Source: Thermoplasmatales archaeon | GTDB lineage: Archaea; Thermoplasmatota; E2; DHVEG-1 | Direction of reading: 5' to 3' | DNA: 37,561 bases | Assembly: GCA_030672305.1 (NCBI GenBank) | Contig: DAOVGR010000030.1 | Coordinates: 1 to 37,561 of the forward strand | In this document: positions 15,601 through 24,258 of the stretch, piece by piece | Numbering within the stretch: position 1 is the first letter of the stretch | Layout of the letters: the number at the start of each line of letters is the position of its first letter | Notes under the pieces: generated by a model | Database searches by the model: none | Seen by the model: the letters and a program-made list of their open reading frames with translations, nothing else | Told to the model about the DNA's origin: nothing | Program-made: the position numbers and the translations under genes

Positions 15601-16659
15601 TCATTCACCAATTCTATTTGGAATTAGAGCAGGATTTCTATCAAACTCTAGATCAGGTTCCCAAATCCACCCGGGATAGATAAAAAGAGTTCCAAAAATA
15701 ATTTTTGGTAGAATTCTTGGTCTATTCCAGAAATTTCCATTCCAGAAATTTTTAGTTTCTCCATCAGGTAGATAATAGTTAAAACCAGCATTCATGAAAT
15801 TTCTTATGAAGTTATTATTTTCAATTTTATTTAAGTAAGAATATTCTAAAAACAATCCATACATGTTCCAGCGAATAGAATTGCTTCTAATCGAATTATT
15901 TTCATAGGACTCATAGACGCGGATACCATATTCATTAAACATAACAATATTTCCAATAATTGTGTTATTCTTACAATACTTCCCAATATTTATTCCCATT
16001 TCATTTCTTGAAACAACATTTCCTGAAATTGTGTTGTTTTGTGAATTATAAATGTTAAAACCCTCGTTATTATTTGATATCATTGTGTTATCAGAAATAA
16101 TATTGTTATTGCAAGTACCAAGATGAACTCCACACCATCTGTTTGAGTTTATAATGTTTCCTGAAATTGTGTTAAAATGGGAATATAAGAGAACCAGACC
16201 AGACCAGTTGTTAGAAATAATATTATTATTTGATATCGCGCTATAGTTTGTAGAACCCCTTATTCCAGCACTAGAGCCAATACTGCAATTTTGTATGGTA
16301 AATTTGCTAATATTCACATAATTCGAATTAATACTAACAACAATTCCAAGTTCATTTCCATCAATTATTGTTGAATGTCTCTTTTCTCCAATAAGACATA
16401 TTGATTTATCTATGATTATATTCTCAAAATAAGGTGATGAATCATCAAATACAAAAACAGTATCTCCATCTGTTGAAAAATCTATTGCATCTTGTATTTT
16501 TGAAAAGTTACCTGGACCGCTTCCACCTACATACAAAATATTACCATGAGATATCGGAGTATTAGATTCTTCAATTTCTATACCTAGGGTTAAAGGTGAA
16601 ACGGCAACACCAATAAATAAAGTTGCAATACCAATAATTAACCACATATTTTTTTTCAT
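15601..16659 (-). CDS. secreted NosD-type parallel beta-helix protein
   Basis: A 352-residue exported protein with a signal peptide (WLIIGIATLFIGVAVSPLTLG), the N-terminal cap ILYVGGSGPGNFSKIQDAIDFSTDGDTVFVF and CLIGEKRHSTIIDG, and about ten coils of the NosD beta-helix (90-310), each with an N-x-I-x-x-N core. The C-terminal module (GNFWNRPRILPKIIFGTLFIYPG ... EFDRNPALIPN) matches the downstream protein. It is the first gene of the two-gene unit with 14367-15599 and is clearly its paralogue. GAGGGTA precedes the ATG. Substrate unknown; a structural or polysaccharide-binding surface role is likely. Confidence 0.85.
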   Translation of the reverse strand: MKKNMWLIIGIATLFIGVAVSPLTLGIEIEESNTPISHGNILYVGGSGPGNFSKIQDAIDFSTDGDTVFVFDDSSPYFENIIIDKSICLIGEKRHSTIIDGNELGIVVSINSNYVNISKFTIQNCSIGSSAGIRGSTNYSAISNNNIISNNWSGLVLLYSHFNTISGNIINSNRWCGVHLGTCNNNIISDNTMISNNNEGFNIYNSQNNTISGNVVSRNEMGINIGKYCKNNTIIGNIVMFNEYGIRVYESYENNSIRSNSIRWNMYGLFLEYSYLNKIENNNFIRNFMNAGFNYYLPDGETKNFWNGNFWNRPRILPKIIFGTLFIYPGWIWEPDLEFDRNPALIPNRIGE

Positions 16660-16764
16660 TTATAAGTACCCTCAATTACCCATTTTGTATATTGTTACCG
16701 TGCTACATGTATACACGTTTTATATAAATATTTTATGGTTTTAAATTAAATCTAATAAGTTCAA

Positions 16765-18339
16765 TTAACCAAATATAAGAATCAAAAGTAAAATTCCAAG
16801 AGCTTTTGTAAAAGGATCAAGGATCCGGAGACGCAATATAAAAGGAATACGAGCAGTATTTGGTCCTTCATCAGGAATTGTTGTTGAATTTGTTAAACGA
16901 ATGAAATGAATACTAGAACTTTCAAGTGTTTGTGTTGTTGTATATATAGAAGAAGACAAGGTGTTTTGTTCAATAATTTCTAAATGATGTGAATTATCTA
17001 TAAGATAAATTGCTTCTATATAAGAAGAATCCCAAGGAAGATTTGATAGTTCAAGATCATACATAGTATCATCTGCATTAAAGTTGCTGATAATAATTGA
17101 AACATCGGTATTTTCTTCAGATATTCCAGCAAGATAGGTAATACCAGTAGAAGCATCCATAACTGGTGTTTTTAGACGAATAGGAGTATCACTTGTAAGA
17201 TAATTATGAGCAAGATAGGAAAGGGCTGGATTTTTATATACTCCTTTACAAGTAAAAAGACTTAGGTCAAAACCAATAAGACGCATAAGCCAATTAGGGT
17301 CTTGCGTACCTCTATATCTAAATGAATAATCAAGACCTGAATCCTGGAAACAAGTTAGAGCACAAGTTGTAAAAGCAGCATTTTTTGCATTGTCTTTGTC
17401 CCGTTGTGGAAAAATGATATTTATGTTCCATTCAGTGTTAATGTTTTCACAATCAGTCAGTCCATAGCTGTCAAGAAGATTACGAACATTTGAAGATGAA
17501 ACGAATAGTTGATCAGGAGAATCAGCATATTGATGCCAAGAAAAAAAGTCTAAAGGAAGGCTATTTTCAGAAATATAAGTAAGAAAACCAGTTGTATAAT
17601 CAGCATTTGAAAGTGAAGATGTACATGGTCCTCCAATTTTCAGAGATGAATTATAGGCCTTGAGAGTCTCCACAGTTTTACGGTATAGATGGTAGTATTT
17701 CTCAGCAGTACCATTCCAAAATCCTAAAAGGTCTGGTTCATTCCAAATCTCCCAGTAAGTTATGCTGTAAAAAAATCCATTATCCCAACCATCATTGTAA
17801 TGCATAGCAATGTGTTTACAGACTTCAGCCCATTTACTTATGTTTTCTGGAGGATTACAGAGAGTTTCATCAGCACTTGCACTCTCACCAAGACGATAGA
17901 AAACGTTACATCCTGCATTAATTATTGAGGTGATATATTGATCACTTGCTGTAAAATCATAACTTGATTCAAGGTCTGGATCAGCATTAAAATCAGGAAA
18001 AATAGAGCTTATATCTGTTGGACCTGAGAAATCATGTGTCCTAATAAATGAAATTCCAATATCTTGATATTCATCTGTAAGATCAACAGCATTTAATACA
18101 TCATGATTTGGTAAGGGTCCACAGTTGATTTCACTGAATGGATTAATTATACCATTTGTTTGCTTGTAATCAAGATTGATATCAAGAGAATCAATAGGTT
18201 TTATTGAATCAGCAGTTGAGTAAGCATTGTCAACTGAGAAGATAAAATTTGAAGAAATAATGAGGATTATTAAAACAAAAACGTAAATATTTGAGAGTTT
18301 TAGAGAAAATGATTTACAATCCTTGAAAATCTTAATCAT
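16765..18339 (-). CDS. exported GH39-like glycoside hydrolase
   Basis: A 524-residue exported enzyme of the retaining TIM-barrel clan GH-A, closest by motif to family 39 (beta-xylosidase, alpha-L-iduronidase). The N-terminal anchor/signal helix (about 17-36) is followed by the catalytic barrel. The general acid/base is E201 in YWEIWNEPD, the nucleophile probably E303 in NTEWN; IGGPCTSS and FFSWHQYAD are further GH39-like features. A beta-rich domain follows. The last ~30 residues (FILRLRILDPFTKALGILLLILIFG) form a hydrophobic C-terminal tail that would hold the enzyme in the membrane. GGGGGAAAA precedes the ATG. Its position among beta-helix proteins, which often fold like polysaccharide lyases, suggests use of complex sugars. 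Exact substrate is open. Confidence 0.8.
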   Translation of the reverse strand: MIKIFKDCKSFSLKLSNIYVFVLIILIISSNFIFSVDNAYSTADSIKPIDSLDINLDYKQTNGIINPFSEINCGPLPNHDVLNAVDLTDEYQDIGISFIRTHDFSGPTDISSIFPDFNADPDLESSYDFTASDQYITSIINAGCNVFYRLGESASADETLCNPPENISKWAEVCKHIAMHYNDGWDNGFFYSITYWEIWNEPDLLGFWNGTAEKYYHLYRKTVETLKAYNSSLKIGGPCTSSLSNADYTTGFLTYISENSLPLDFFSWHQYADSPDQLFVSSSNVRNLLDSYGLTDCENINTEWNINIIFPQRDKDNAKNAAFTTCALTCFQDSGLDYSFRYRGTQDPNWLMRLIGFDLSLFTCKGVYKNPALSYLAHNYLTSDTPIRLKTPVMDASTGITYLAGISEENTDVSIIISNFNADDTMYDLELSNLPWDSSYIEAIYLIDNSHHLEIIEQNTLSSSIYTTTQTLESSSIHFIRLTNSTTIPDEGPNTARIPFILRLRILDPFTKALGILLLILIFG

Positions 18340-18411
18340 AAATTTTCCCCCATTAATATAGATAAATTGTAACTAAATTATATAAGTTTTATCTAAAAAA
18401 TGTATAATTTA

Positions 18412-21400
18412 TTAGACAGGTTTAAGAAGTCTGCAATCAAAATAAGCATAAATCCAGCATGCTTTACCAGGGACCAAGGCGTCAGAAATTTCATATTTTT
18501 GATTTATCTCATCCCAGAGGTATATGAAATTTAGAATGATGATGTTGTCAACTGCTTCCTGCCATGTATATACCACCTGATTGTAATACACTGATATATT
18601 CTCTTTATTTACTAGTTCATCATTAGGCAAACCTACAAGGTTCCATTCAAAAAGTAGATCTGTTATTAGACTATCATCAGTGAGATTTCTCTCCACTATT
18701 GCCCTTAGCTCACAGTTTTCATAAGAATATATCCAATAACCATGACCTGGTTTAAAGGAATCAACCAAATCATAATTCTGATTTGATCTATTCCACTCGT
18801 AAATGAAGTTAACGATGATGGTTTCGTTTACTGCTGCCCCCCAAGAATATTCAGAACCATTAAACAGTATAGTTATATTTGTTTTAACAACAGTTTGGTT
18901 GAAAGGAAGTGAAAAGAAGTTCCATTTAGGTTGAAAATTAGTAATATGGATTTTTACAAAAACATTCTTTGAAGTTTTACTTGATTTACCATCATCATCT
19001 ACTACAGTTAATGAAGCAGTATACATTCCATAACCAGCATATGTATGATTGTAAACCATACCTACCTCAATATTACCGTCTCCAAAATTAAAAGTATAAT
19101 CATTAATGTCTCCATCACGATCATAAGATGATGAACCATCAAATAATACCGATAGATTATAAACTTTAAATGTGAAATTTGCTACTGGTGGGTTTTCGCC
19201 CCATTGTAAAATCAATGGATAATTATCCATATTGCTACCACCAGATATATTATATGGTGTATCACCTAAACCATCACCGTCACTATCAGACCCAGAATAA
19301 TTAGCCCAGAAATTACCACCTATTGGATAAATTTCGTTCCAAGTATTTGAACTTGCATCATAGGCATTTTCAGTGTTATTAATAAAATTATTACTGAAAA
19401 TTTTGTTACTATCACAGGTAGAACCAATATACAAACCTCTTGCGTTGTTATCTTTTATAATGTTCTCATAAATATTATTGAAATCATTATTATCTCTGCC
19501 GCTGCCACCATCATAATGCAAATGAATACCATCACCAGAACTATTCACAACGGTATTACCGACAAAAGAATTATACTTACACTCATCAAAAAGATAAAAA
19601 CCAACAGAATTACCACTAACAACATTACCAACAAACTCATTATAATTATTCCTAAACTGCAGATAAACCCCCTCAAGACTATTATCCTCAATAGTATTAT
19701 TATCAAAAATATTATAATCACAATAAGACTGCAAATAAACACCATAAGAACTACCGAAAATCGAACAATTAGAAACAACATTAAAATCAGAACTATAAAA
19801 AACAACACCATAAAACTGAGTATCAACAGTACAATTATAAACCGAAATATTCTCGGAATTATCCAAACAAAGATTCATATTACTACCATTTTCTAACGTA
19901 CAATTCCTAACTGTAATATTGGAAGACCTGTAAAGATAAACCTTAGCTTTATTTATTGCATTCTCAACAGTCAAAACAAGATCCTCAACAACAACAGGAT
20001 CATCCACAGTACCATGAACATTATAAAAATAATGAATAGATTCGCCAAGAACAGTATTACTCCGATTAATATAATTATCCAACTGAAAAAGTCTTACACC
20101 AAAACCTCCATTGCTATCAAACTCATTCCCATCCAAGGCATTACCACTACAAGTACTGCCGATATCAATCCCATCACCAGAATTAAAACTAACAACATTA
20201 TTCAAAAAACTATTGAAATCATTATCCTCCCTGCCACTACCACCATCATAATGCAGATGAATACCATCACCAGTATTATTTTCTATAATATTTGAATCAA
20301 ACGAATTATACTTACACTCATCAAAAAGATAAAAACCAACAGAATTACCACTAACAACATTACCAACAAACTCATTAAAATTATTCCGAAACTGCAAATA
20401 AACACCCTCAAGACTATTATCCTCAATAGAATTATTATCAAAAATATTATAATCACAATAAGACTGCAAATAAACACCATAAGAATTTCCAAAAATCGAA
20501 CAATTAGAAACAACATTAAAATCAGAACTATAAAAAACAACACCATAAAACTGATTATCAATAGTACAATTATCCACTAAAATATTCTCAGAGGAATCCA
20601 AACATAGATTCATATTACTACCGTTTTCTAAAGTACAATTCCTAATAGTAATATAAGAAGAACCATAGACATAGATCTTGGCCTTATTAATAGCATTCTC
20701 AACAGTTAAAACCATATCCTCGACAACAACAGGATCATCAACAGTACCATGAACATCATAAAAATAATGAATAGATTCGCCAAGAACAGTATTACTCCGA
20801 TTAATATAATTATCCAACTGAAAAAGTCTTACACCAAAACCTCCATTGCTATCAAACTCATTACCATCCAAGACATTACCACTACAAGTACTACCTATAT
20901 CAATCCCATCACCAGAATTAAAACTAACAGAATTATTCAAAAAACTATTAAAATCATTATCCTCCCTGCCACTACCACCATCATAATGCAGATGAATACC
21001 ATCACCGGTATTATTTTCTATAATATTTGAATCAAAGGTATTCCACTTACACTCATCATAAAGATAAATGCCGACAGAATTTTCCTCAATAGTATTATTT
21101 ATAAAATTATTGTATTCACAATTAGCATCAAGATATATTCCATAAGTACCTTTTATAATTGAAAAACATCTAATAACAGAGTTATTAGATGTTATTTCAA
21201 TAGTGTTTCCACTTTCACCTCCATCGATAACTGTTGATTCTCTATCCTCACCAATAAGATCTATTGATTTATCTACTACAATATTTTCAATATATGGTGA
21301 ACTATAATTATAGACAAACACCGTATCACCATTGCTTGCATTGTCAATTGCATCCTGAATCAAACTATAATTACCAGAACCTGAGCCACCGACATATAAA

Positions 21401-21513
21401 ATACCTCGACTAATAGGTGCATTATTTAGTTTTATCACCATCCCCGATGCTAGTACAACACCTATTCCAACAAACAAAAGAATTATTGTAAAAATCAAAC
21501 CTATTCTAAACAT
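18412..21513 (-). CDS. giant secreted beta-helix protein with internal duplication, PKD and C-terminal twin domain
   Basis: A 1033-residue exported protein. Order: signal peptide; NosD-type cap (ILYVGGSGSGNYSLIQDAIDNASNGD); two near-identical 245-residue beta-helix blocks (about 159-403 and 404-648) plus a partial third; a further helix ending at NYSGSDSDGDGLGDTPYNIS; one PKD domain (about 771-852, FNFGDG); and a pair of ~85-residue repeats (WNFFSLPFN ... GYWIYSYENCEL and WNLVGLPND ... ACWIYAYFDCRL). It is an adhesin-like or polysaccharide-binding surface protein. The start is odd: a strong GGGAGGAG lies 18 bases before the ATG at 21513, and the in-frame codons between them include no ATG, GTG or TTG. 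Codons in the duplicated part end almost always in T. Confidence 0.85.
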   Translation of the reverse strand: MFRIGLIFTIILLFVGIGVVLASGMVIKLNNAPISRGILYVGGSGSGNYSLIQDAIDNASNGDTVFVYNYSSPYIENIVVDKSIDLIGEDRESTVIDGGESGNTIEITSNNSVIRCFSIIKGTYGIYLDANCEYNNFINNTIEENSVGIYLYDECKWNTFDSNIIENNTGDGIHLHYDGGSGREDNDFNSFLNNSVSFNSGDGIDIGSTCSGNVLDGNEFDSNGGFGVRLFQLDNYINRSNTVLGESIHYFYDVHGTVDDPVVVEDMVLTVENAINKAKIYVYGSSYITIRNCTLENGSNMNLCLDSSENILVDNCTIDNQFYGVVFYSSDFNVVSNCSIFGNSYGVYLQSYCDYNIFDNNSIEDNSLEGVYLQFRNNFNEFVGNVVSGNSVGFYLFDECKYNSFDSNIIENNTGDGIHLHYDGGSGREDNDFNSFLNNVVSFNSGDGIDIGSTCSGNALDGNEFDSNGGFGVRLFQLDNYINRSNTVLGESIHYFYNVHGTVDDPVVVEDLVLTVENAINKAKVYLYRSSNITVRNCTLENGSNMNLCLDNSENISVYNCTVDTQFYGVVFYSSDFNVVSNCSIFGSSYGVYLQSYCDYNIFDNNTIEDNSLEGVYLQFRNNYNEFVGNVVSGNSVGFYLFDECKYNSFVGNTVVNSSGDGIHLHYDGGSGRDNNDFNNIYENIIKDNNARGLYIGSTCDSNKIFSNNFINNTENAYDASSNTWNEIYPIGGNFWANYSGSDSDGDGLGDTPYNISGGSNMDNYPLILQWGENPPVANFTFKVYNLSVLFDGSSSYDRDGDINDYTFNFGDGNIEVGMVYNHTYAGYGMYTASLTVVDDDGKSSKTSKNVFVKIHITNFQPKWNFFSLPFNQTVVKTNITILFNGSEYSWGAAVNETIIVNFIYEWNRSNQNYDLVDSFKPGHGYWIYSYENCELRAIVERNLTDDSLITDLLFEWNLVGLPNDELVNKENISVYYNQVVYTWQEAVDNIIILNFIYLWDEINQKYEISDALVPGKACWIYAYFDCRLLKPV
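19511..21060. repeat. 735-bp tandem duplication inside the beta-helix gene
   Basis: The anchor TCATAATGCA occurs at 19511, 20246 and 20981, exactly 735 bases (245 codons) apart each time. Copies of about 735 bp (near 19568-20302 and 20303-21037) are almost identical over long stretches, for example the bases following 20041 and 20776. The third copy at the 3' side of the coding strand is partial. The in-frame period keeps the beta-helix in register. Similarity at DNA level points to recent duplication or ongoing gene conversion. Confidence 0.9.
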
Positions 21514-21719
21514 ACTCTTTTGCGTGTTCCAAACTCCTCCCTACAGAACAATTTTAGAAATTCTTATATAATATTTTGATTTAAATGTAACTGTAGTAAT
21601 TTTTTTATTAAAAATCTACTAAGTATATAATTTAAATATAACTGAGTTTACTCATTGGGGACAATAATAATTACTTCCAAAACATTTTTTACTGAATAGA
21701 TGGTTAATCTAGGATAATT

Positions 21720-22661
21720 ATGAAAGACGAACTACCTGAAAACATCCATAAAGCAATAGAGGAAATCCAACTGGATAATACTAGTGGGTCAGTAGAACTT
21801 GCAAAGAAATCAGCAGAAATATTGATTGATCTTATAAACCAAGATGGTTCTTCGGCTCAAATTAAAAACGCTTCTTACTCTTTAATAAATGCCCAACCAA
21901 ACATGGCCTCTATTTTCAATCTTATCAATAATTGGATGTTAAACATAGATGAAAACAAAAACCAACAACCAAAAAACATAGTTTATTATTTTTGTAAAAA
22001 ATATATACAAAATTTAGAAATCTCAGAGAAAAAGATAAGCAAGCAAGCAACTGAACTTATCAAAAACAATGCAACAATAATTACTCATTCATATAGTTCA
22101 ACAGTTTTAGGTACACTTCTTTATGCAAAACAATCTGGAAAAAGATTCACTGTTATTTGCACTGAATCACGTCCAAAAAATGAGGGTATAAAACTTGCAA
22201 AAAAGCTGGGAAAAAGTAAAATAAAAGTAAAACTCTTGGTTGATTCTGCTGTTTTCTCATTGATATCATATGCTGATATGATACTAATTGGGGGAGATGC
22301 AGTAACAGATACTGGTCTAATAAATAAGATTGGAACAAAAGGAATAGCAATGACGGCACAACATTACAAAACACCAACTTACGCTCTGTGTTCAACTATA
22401 AAATTCCTCCCAAAAAAATACCCTGTGACTCTGGATCATCTGAAAAATCCAAATGAAATAATAAAAAGTAAATTATCAAATGTCATTCCAATAAATTACT
22501 ATTTTGATTATACACCTTTAGAATTTATTACAGGAGTTATAACAGAAAAAGAAATACTAAAACCTGAAGAGGTTAAAGGAAGAATAAAAAATCTGAAGAT
22601 ACATGATATCTTTTCTGATTTATCATCTAATGATGATGATTTTAATGTACCGTTAATTTGA
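21720..22661 (+). CDS. eIF2B-like / ribose-1,5-bisphosphate isomerase-like protein
   Basis: A 313-residue cytoplasmic protein of the eIF2B alpha/beta/delta superfamily: helical N-terminal domain (1-110), then a Rossmann-like part with THSYSSTVLGTL (122-133), VICTESRPKNEG, DSAVF and IGGDAVTDTGLINKIGT. Archaeal members include the R15P isomerase of the AMP salvage route, whose catalytic residues are a Cys in the TH-C motif and an Asp in GADA. Here the Cys position is S124, while the Asp (D193) is kept. This suggests it is not a normal R15P isomerase, and a regulatory or translation-related role is possible. Start is the first ATG after a TATA-rich spacer; no clear ribosome binding site. It is convergent with the GIY-YIG gene, overlapping by 9 bases. 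Confidence 0.8.
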   Translation: MKDELPENIHKAIEEIQLDNTSGSVELAKKSAEILIDLINQDGSSAQIKNASYSLINAQPNMASIFNLINNWMLNIDENKNQQPKNIVYYFCKKYIQNLEISEKKISKQATELIKNNATIITHSYSSTVLGTLLYAKQSGKRFTVICTESRPKNEGIKLAKKLGKSKIKVKLLVDSAVFSLISYADMILIGGDAVTDTGLINKIGTKGIAMTAQHYKTPTYALCSTIKFLPKKYPVTLDHLKNPNEIIKSKLSNVIPINYYFDYTPLEFITGVITEKEILKPEEVKGRIKNLKIHDIFSDLSSNDDDFNVPLI

Positions 22662-22970
22662 CCATACACCATGTCCTTTTTTTCTTAATCTTTCTGTTAG
22701 CTTTTGTTCAATTACTTCAGCTTCTTTACGGGTTTGAATTGGATTGAATTTCTTATATTTCCTTGGTCTTAGCCATAAGCCGTACCTTCTCACATAGCTA
22801 TTTGACTTATAGCCCCCCTTATGCTGCCTGAATCTTATTACTGGCTCGTGTGCGGATTGTCCTACATAAAAACATGCTTTCTTAGGATTCATTTCAGGGT
22901 TTTTTATCCTAAATTTTTTTGATTTTAACACTTCTTTATCAAGCTCTATGACATAAACGAAATAAGGCAT
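22653..22970 (-). CDS. GIY-YIG domain protein
   Basis: A 105-residue protein with the elements of a minimal GIY-YIG nuclease: FVYVIEL (2nd-strand GIY equivalent, residues 4-10), FYVGQS (YIG equivalent, 34-39), R46/R48 in VIRFRQHKGG (catalytic arginine region) and E83/E85 in TRKEAEVIEQKL (metal-binding glutamate region). These enzymes cleave DNA with one metal ion. This stand-alone form has no added DNA-binding domain; similar short proteins are common in archaea and their substrates are unknown. The basic middle (SNSYVRRYGLWLRPRKYKK) could bind nucleic acid. Its 3' end overlaps the eIF2B-like gene, transcribed in the opposite direction. Confidence 0.75.
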   Translation of the reverse strand: MPYFVYVIELDKEVLKSKKFRIKNPEMNPKKACFYVGQSAHEPVIRFRQHKGGYKSNSYVRRYGLWLRPRKYKKFNPIQTRKEAEVIEQKLTERLRKKGHGVWSN

Positions 22971-23048
22971 TTCTTCATCTCTATATTAAATTTCATTTAA
23001 TCTTTTTACCTAAAAAACTGCCAGATCGATATTAAAATTATTAATTTA

Positions 23049-24080
23049 TTAGATAAATGCTTCCTTAATTGCCTCAACGAAATCAATTATATCTTTTTTT
23101 GTGGTATTAAAGGAACACATCCATCTTACCTCTGAATTCTGTTCGTTAAAAACATGAAATCCATATTTCTTCTGAATATTAGTAATAATATTTTTTGGAA
23201 GAGATACAAAAACTGCATTGACCTGCACTTTTTGAGTAATTTTTACCCCAGGAATATCTTTAACTTCATTGAACAATATCTGAGCCATATCATTTGCATG
23301 TTTGGCATTATTAAGCCATAGATCATTTGATAATAATTCCTGAAATTGTACAGATATAAACCGCATTTTTGAAGTAAGATGCATTCCCTGTTTTCTTATA
23401 AACTCAAAGTTTTTTGAAAGGCCTTTATCAAAGAAAACAACTGCATCACCAAACATCATTCCATTTTTCGTACCACCAAAGGATAATACGTCCACTCCAG
23501 CATCTCGGGTGATAGTTGCTAAATCAACGTTAAGACTCACAGCAGCATTGCAAAGCCTTGCACCATCCATATGAAGAAGCATGTTATTCTTATGTGCAAA
23601 ATCAGATATGTCCTTGATCTCTTCTGTTGTATAAACTGTTCCACACTCAGTTGCCTGAGTAATAGAAATCACCTTAGGCTGAGCCATATGAGGATCACCA
23701 AATCCAATGATATAAGGTTTCAATAAATCAACTGTAAGCTTCCCATCAGATGTTGGAATTACAGTAAGCTTGCATCCAGTAAATTTCTCTGGACCACAAC
23801 ATTCATGAACATTCATATGTGCAGTTTCTGCACAAAAGATCGAATTAAAAGAATCAGTTATTGATTTTAAACCTAAAATATTTGCAGCAGTACCATTTCC
23901 AACAAAATAAACATCAATTTCTTTTCCAAAATGTTCTTTGAATTTATTTATTGCACGATTTGTAAATTCATCATCACCATATGCAACAGAATACCCAACA
24001 TTTACAGACTCGATTGCCTTAATTATATCTGGATGAACACCAGAGTGATTATCACTACCAAACTCATAGTTTATATTCAT
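23049..24080 (-). CDS. ltaE: low-specificity L-threonine aldolase
   Basis: A 343-residue PLP enzyme of fold type I (beta-eliminating lyase group). It would split L-threonine or L-allo-threonine into glycine and acetaldehyde. The PLP lysine is K205 in SFGGTKNGMMFG; D172 and R175 in HMDGARLCNA hold the cofactor and substrate; the N-terminal SDNHSGVHPDI and YGDDEFTNR and the VGNGTAAN motif are family marks. The length is usual (about 340). It is intracellular and its use here may be glycine supply or threonine breakdown. No cobalamin or folate partners are seen nearby. Its start is divergent from the radical SAM gene. A minor alternative is another beta-eliminating lyase of the same group. Confidence 0.9.
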   Translation of the reverse strand: MNINYEFGSDNHSGVHPDIIKAIESVNVGYSVAYGDDEFTNRAINKFKEHFGKEIDVYFVGNGTAANILGLKSITDSFNSIFCAETAHMNVHECCGPEKFTGCKLTVIPTSDGKLTVDLLKPYIIGFGDPHMAQPKVISITQATECGTVYTTEEIKDISDFAHKNNMLLHMDGARLCNAAVSLNVDLATITRDAGVDVLSFGGTKNGMMFGDAVVFFDKGLSKNFEFIRKQGMHLTSKMRFISVQFQELLSNDLWLNNAKHANDMAQILFNEVKDIPGVKITQKVQVNAVFVSLPKNIITNIQKKYGFHVFNEQNSEVRWMCSFNTTKKDIIDFVEAIKEAFI

Positions 24081-24258
24081 CGTATATTTCGAAATTAAGG
24101 AGTTACTTATAATCTTTTATAATCTCAACAAAAACTGGGCTATCAGTTAAATTAATATCTTCAGCATAATAGTCTCAGAACCAGAAACATCCGTTAATAT
24201 AACCTGTCAGATATGATAATTGATATATCATAAACAGTATTCACAAAAATTGAGAATA

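Noticed and set aside
19516-21030. Several long plus-strand and alternative minus-strand frames in the beta-helix repeat
   Set aside because: They are by-products of the T-ending codon bias and the 735-bp duplication; their products are low-complexity Ile/Thr/Asn or Ile/Leu/Val strings and lack starts with ribosome binding sites.
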